DNA from: SbD1 sp039679945
GTDB taxonomy: Bacteria; Desulfobacterota; Syntrophobacteria; Syntrophobacterales; Syntrophobacteraceae
Assembly: GCA_039679945.1 (NCBI GenBank)
Contig: JBDKTY010000039.1
Span: forward strand, 1 to 64,000
DNA length: 64,000 nt
Reading direction: 5' to 3'
This document shows, one piece after another, positions 61,261 through 64,000 of this stretch. The notes beneath the pieces are model-generated. The model did no database searches and was not told where the DNA came from. It saw only the letters and a list, made by a program, of their open reading frames with translations. The stretch's first letter is position 1. Each line of letters starts with the position of its first letter. Position numbers and translations under genes: made by a program.

Positions 61261-63045
61261 ATGGTCGAGCGCAAGGCATATAACGGGCAGAAAAAAGAGT
61301 TGAGTCTCAGGAACCTGCTGGATGCATTGGTGGAGGATAAAGTCCTGTCACCTCAGGATCGTGAAAGGATAGTCAGTCAGCCTATAGGAAAAGACAAAGC
61401 CGGGACTCACCCGCTCGTGCTTATATCGGAGAAGCGCCTCGCGAGGTTCGCTCCGCCCTATGAAGCCATCACGCTCGATTTCCTGCTGAACTGGCTCGCC
61501 AAAAGGGCGGGTCTTTCCTTCCGACGGATCGATCCCCTTAAAGTGGATGTTACAGCGGTCACGGGGCTTGTTACCTATGCCTACGCCTCGCGCTACAGGA
61601 TACTTCCCGTCGAGGTCTATGACGATCTGGTTGTCATCGCAACGGCCGACCCGTTTGATACGGAGTGGGAAGAGGAACTGGAAAGAATTCTGCGAAGGCG
61701 GATTCAAAAAGTCATCGCCAATCCCAATGATATCAGCCGCTATCTGATTGAGTTTTATGCATTGACCGATTCGGTAAGGCGGGCTTTCGGCAAGGTTGAC
61801 GGGGCGCGCATTGGCGCGACCATGAATCTGGAGCAGATGATCGAACTCGGGCGGGCGGGCAAATTGGATGCAAACGACCGCTATGTGGTAAACATCGTGG
61901 ACTGGCTGTTGCAATACGCATTCGACCAGCGGGCAAGCGATATCCACCTCGAACCACGCCGCGAGAACAGCGATGTCCGTTTCCGTATAGATGGCGTCCT
62001 ACACCTGGTCTACCAGCTTCCTTCCGTTGTGATGAGCGCTGTCATCAGCCGCATCAAGGTTTTGGGGAGGATGGATCTGGCCGAAAAAAGACGTCCCCAG
62101 GATGGCCGCATAAAGACAAAGGCCCCGGCCGGTCATGAAGTCGAACTGCGCCTCTCTACGATGCCGACGGTCTTTGGTGAAAAACTCGTCATGCGTATTT
62201 TCGATCCGGAGGTCACGATAAGAGGCTTCGACGAACTGGGCTTTAGCGACCAGGAACTGGCGGAATGGAAGAAGATGGTAACCTCGCCTCATGGGATAAT
62301 CCTCGTTACGGGGCCAACCGGGTCGGGAAAAACCACTACACTATACTCCACTCTCAAATACATCGCGCGCCCAGAGGTGAACGTCTGCACGGTGGAGGAT
62401 CCGATTGAAATGGTGGAGCCAAAGTTCAATCAAATGCAGGTTCATCCTCTCATCGGGCTTGATTTCGCAAGCGGGCTGCGTACATTTCTCCGGCAGGACC
62501 CGGATATCATCATGGTTGGCGAAATACGCGATCTGGAAACCGCTGAAATGGCCATCCAGGCCGCACTCACCGGCCATCTCGTCTTTTCTTCGCTGCACAC
62601 CAATGATGCTCCATCGGCGATAGTGAGAATGATGGACATCGGGGTTCCGCACTACCTTATCAGGGCCACCCTGCTGGGTGTTGTCGCGCAGCGTCTCGTG
62701 CGGACTCTGTGCCCGAAGTGCCGTGAGCCCGGAACGATCGATGACGAACTTTGGAATGGGCTGATCGGTTCCTGGAATGTCGAGAAAAGCGACTCCATTT
62801 TCCAGCCGGCCGGGTGCCTCGAATGCCGTGAAACCGGGTACCGGGGACGGGTGGGTATTTACGAGATGCTGACGATTACCCCGGAAATCCGTAGCTTGAT
62901 AAGACCTGACTCCGACATTTCAGCCATCCGTGAACAGGCTAGAAAAGAGGGCATGCATTCCCTCCAGGTGGCCGGGGCGCTCAAGATTTTAGCCGGCCAG
63001 ACCTCGGCGGAGGAGGTCTTCCGGGTCGCGGGGCCGGTTGGCTGA
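61261..63045 (+). CDS. Type II secretion/type IV pilus assembly ATPase (GspE/PilB family)
   Basis: 594 residues. An N-terminal MshEN-like domain, then the ATPase with Walker A GPTGSGKTTT, Asp box, Walker B IIMVGEIRDLETAE, His box TGHLVFSSLHTNDA and a zinc tetracysteine motif (CPKC and CLEC about 35 residues apart). It powers pilus extension or pseudopilus assembly. It stands without other pil or gsp genes in the window, so PilB and GspE cannot be told apart. A weak AGGGAG site lies 12 bp upstream. Confidence 0.92.
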   Translation: MVERKAYNGQKKELSLRNLLDALVEDKVLSPQDRERIVSQPIGKDKAGTHPLVLISEKRLARFAPPYEAITLDFLLNWLAKRAGLSFRRIDPLKVDVTAVTGLVTYAYASRYRILPVEVYDDLVVIATADPFDTEWEEELERILRRRIQKVIANPNDISRYLIEFYALTDSVRRAFGKVDGARIGATMNLEQMIELGRAGKLDANDRYVVNIVDWLLQYAFDQRASDIHLEPRRENSDVRFRIDGVLHLVYQLPSVVMSAVISRIKVLGRMDLAEKRRPQDGRIKTKAPAGHEVELRLSTMPTVFGEKLVMRIFDPEVTIRGFDELGFSDQELAEWKKMVTSPHGIILVTGPTGSGKTTTLYSTLKYIARPEVNVCTVEDPIEMVEPKFNQMQVHPLIGLDFASGLRTFLRQDPDIIMVGEIRDLETAEMAIQAALTGHLVFSSLHTNDAPSAIVRMMDIGVPHYLIRATLLGVVAQRLVRTLCPKCREPGTIDDELWNGLIGSWNVEKSDSIFQPAGCLECRETGYRGRVGIYEMLTITPEIRSLIRPDSDISAIREQARKEGMHSLQVAGALKILAGQTSAEEVFRVAGPVG

Positions 63046-63229
63046 TGCCGGGCAAACCAATCCGGAACTGTGGGAAAAATGGAATACATGGGATAAGACC
63101 CAAAGAGACTGATTTCGGCGTGCAGGTGGCCGCGGTGTTTTCGACCTGGGCTGAAATCCAACCAGTGGCTATTGTGACCCGACCTGGACAAATACTATTT
63201 CCTTTTTGCATTTCCATGTGGCCGCCTAT

Positions 63230-64000
63230 ATGATTCGATTTCTGCTTGTTTTTCTGTCCGTCTATTCTCTCATGCACGCCTTGTTCTATCTCAGAGTACG
63301 CGTCCTCCTCCCCGACAGGTGGCCGTATCACTTTCTATTGGCCGCATTCCTCGCCCTGATGATATTCGGTCCCGTCGGCGCGCGGCTTCTCGAAAGAGCC
63401 GATCACCACGTTCTTGCGCGCATCTCGGCCTTCGCGGGCTATTCCTGGATGGGTTTTATATTTTACGCATTCTGGTTTTTCCTGCTGCTGGGGGCAGCCG
63501 AACTCATTTTCAAACTGGCAAATGTAGTCGCGGGTTCATCCCTGCCCACGGTAACCGGCCGAATGGCCGTGCTGGGCGTGCTGGCTGCTTCACTCGCGGT
63601 AAACATCCATGGCTACTTCGAGGCCGGGAATTTGCGAGTGGAGAGGTTTAGCATACCGACGGCCAAGCTCCCACCCGGGGTCGATCGTGTGCGGATCGCG
63701 CAGATATCGGACATTCACCTGGGACTCCTGACTGGCGCCGAGCGAGTCGAGGCAATTCTGGCGAAGGTGAAAACCGAATCGCCCGACATACTCGTGTGCA
63801 CGGGTGATCTGGTTGACGGCGACATGAACAGGATCGACAATCTGCCCGCGGTCTTTGCGACGATGAAACCCAGGCTGGGAAAATACGCTGTCACCGGGAA
63901 TCACGAGATTTACGCCGGGCTTGCGGAGGCAATCCAGGCGGAAAGAAGTTACGGGTTCAAGGTTCTGCGGGGTGAGATCACCAATGTTGGAAACATACTA
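63230..64000 (+). CDS. Membrane-anchored metallophosphoesterase (partial, runs off the window)
   Basis: 257 residues are seen before the window ends, with no stop. About four or five membrane helices (about 1-145) precede a calcineurin-like phosphoesterase domain with DxH in QISDIHLG, GD in CTGDLVDGD and GNHE in TGNHEIY. This is the YkuE/YaeI-type arrangement of membrane-bound phosphodiesterases. The start at 63230 follows the PilB/GspE stop by 184 bp and has only a weak ribosome site. The 3' end lies beyond the window. Confidence 0.85.
   Translation, partial: MIRFLLVFLSVYSLMHALFYLRVRVLLPDRWPYHFLLAAFLALMIFGPVGARLLERADHHVLARISAFAGYSWMGFIFYAFWFFLLLGAAELIFKLANVVAGSSLPTVTGRMAVLGVLAASLAVNIHGYFEAGNLRVERFSIPTAKLPPGVDRVRIAQISDIHLGLLTGAERVEAILAKVKTESPDILVCTGDLVDGDMNRIDNLPAVFATMKPRLGKYAVTGNHEIYAGLAEAIQAERSYGFKVLRGEITNVGNIL

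Overview
The window looks like a chromosomal segment of an anaerobic, Gram-negative bacterium, most plausibly a deltaproteobacterium (Desulfobacterota). This is inferred from gene content: a complete tol-pal envelope block with a BamA/TamA-type barrel protein, a PilB/GspE ATPase, an [FeFe]-hydrogenase-type iron-sulfur sensor with the HydF maturase and an aspartase, a class I dihydroorotase beside aspartate transcarbamoylase, and an NtrC-family regulator. No phage, insertion sequence or CRISPR array was seen. Genes are dense and lie on both strands.

Layout. 1-5.2 kb: a minus-strand operon of ECF sigma factor, zinc-finger anti-sigma factor and a large VIT/von Willebrand A protein. 5.4-12.6 kb: the phosphate regulon, split into pstS-pstC-pstA on the plus strand and phoB-phoR-pstB converging on it from the minus strand. 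Both promoters carry arrays of 11-bp repeats that look like PhoB boxes, and no phoU is present. 12.8-22 kb: a long minus-strand run of aspartase, HydF, a [2Fe-2S] protein, a hydrogenase-like PAS sensor, a SpoIIE-type phosphatase and two amidohydrolases. 22.4-30.3 kb: an orphan PocR-domain histidine kinase, then surface or secondary-metabolite functions: a carbamoyltransferase with SxtJ and DUF5989 small proteins, a divergent SGNH hydrolase, and a tightly coupled trio of acyltransferase, BKACE-type enzyme and glycosyltransferase. 30.5-33.2 kb: a nucleotidyltransferase, a histidine phosphatase and a 2H phosphoesterase in a row. 33.2-42 kb: initiator tRNA, a small zinc-ribbon protein, a DegP-like protease, an L-2-hydroxyglutarate oxidase-type enzyme, an amidohydrolase, an inositol monophosphatase and an AEC transporter. 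41.4-46 kb: pyrB-pyrC coupled to an NtrC-type regulator, then greA. 46-52 kb: a lipoprotein metalloprotease, a DsbD-like thiol reductase, an MltD-like transglycosylase and a sirtuin. 52-59.4 kb: tolQ-tolR-tolA/tonB-tolB-pal-cpoB and an Omp85 barrel protein. 60-64 kb: a TauE/SafE permease, a PilB/GspE ATPase and the start of a membrane metallophosphoesterase that runs off the end.

How it fits together. The most coherent systems are the Pho regulon with its visible operators, the hydrogenase-sensor group (redox or H2 sensing coupled to protein dephosphorylation, with HydF and aspartase but no HydE/HydG here), and the envelope integrity block. The least explained parts are the BKACE/acyltransferase/glycosyltransferase trio, the nucleotidyltransferase/phosphatase/2H esterase trio, the sigma/anti-sigma/vWA operon, and several long perfect inverted repeats, including a 24-bp palindrome near the start of the aspartase gene.
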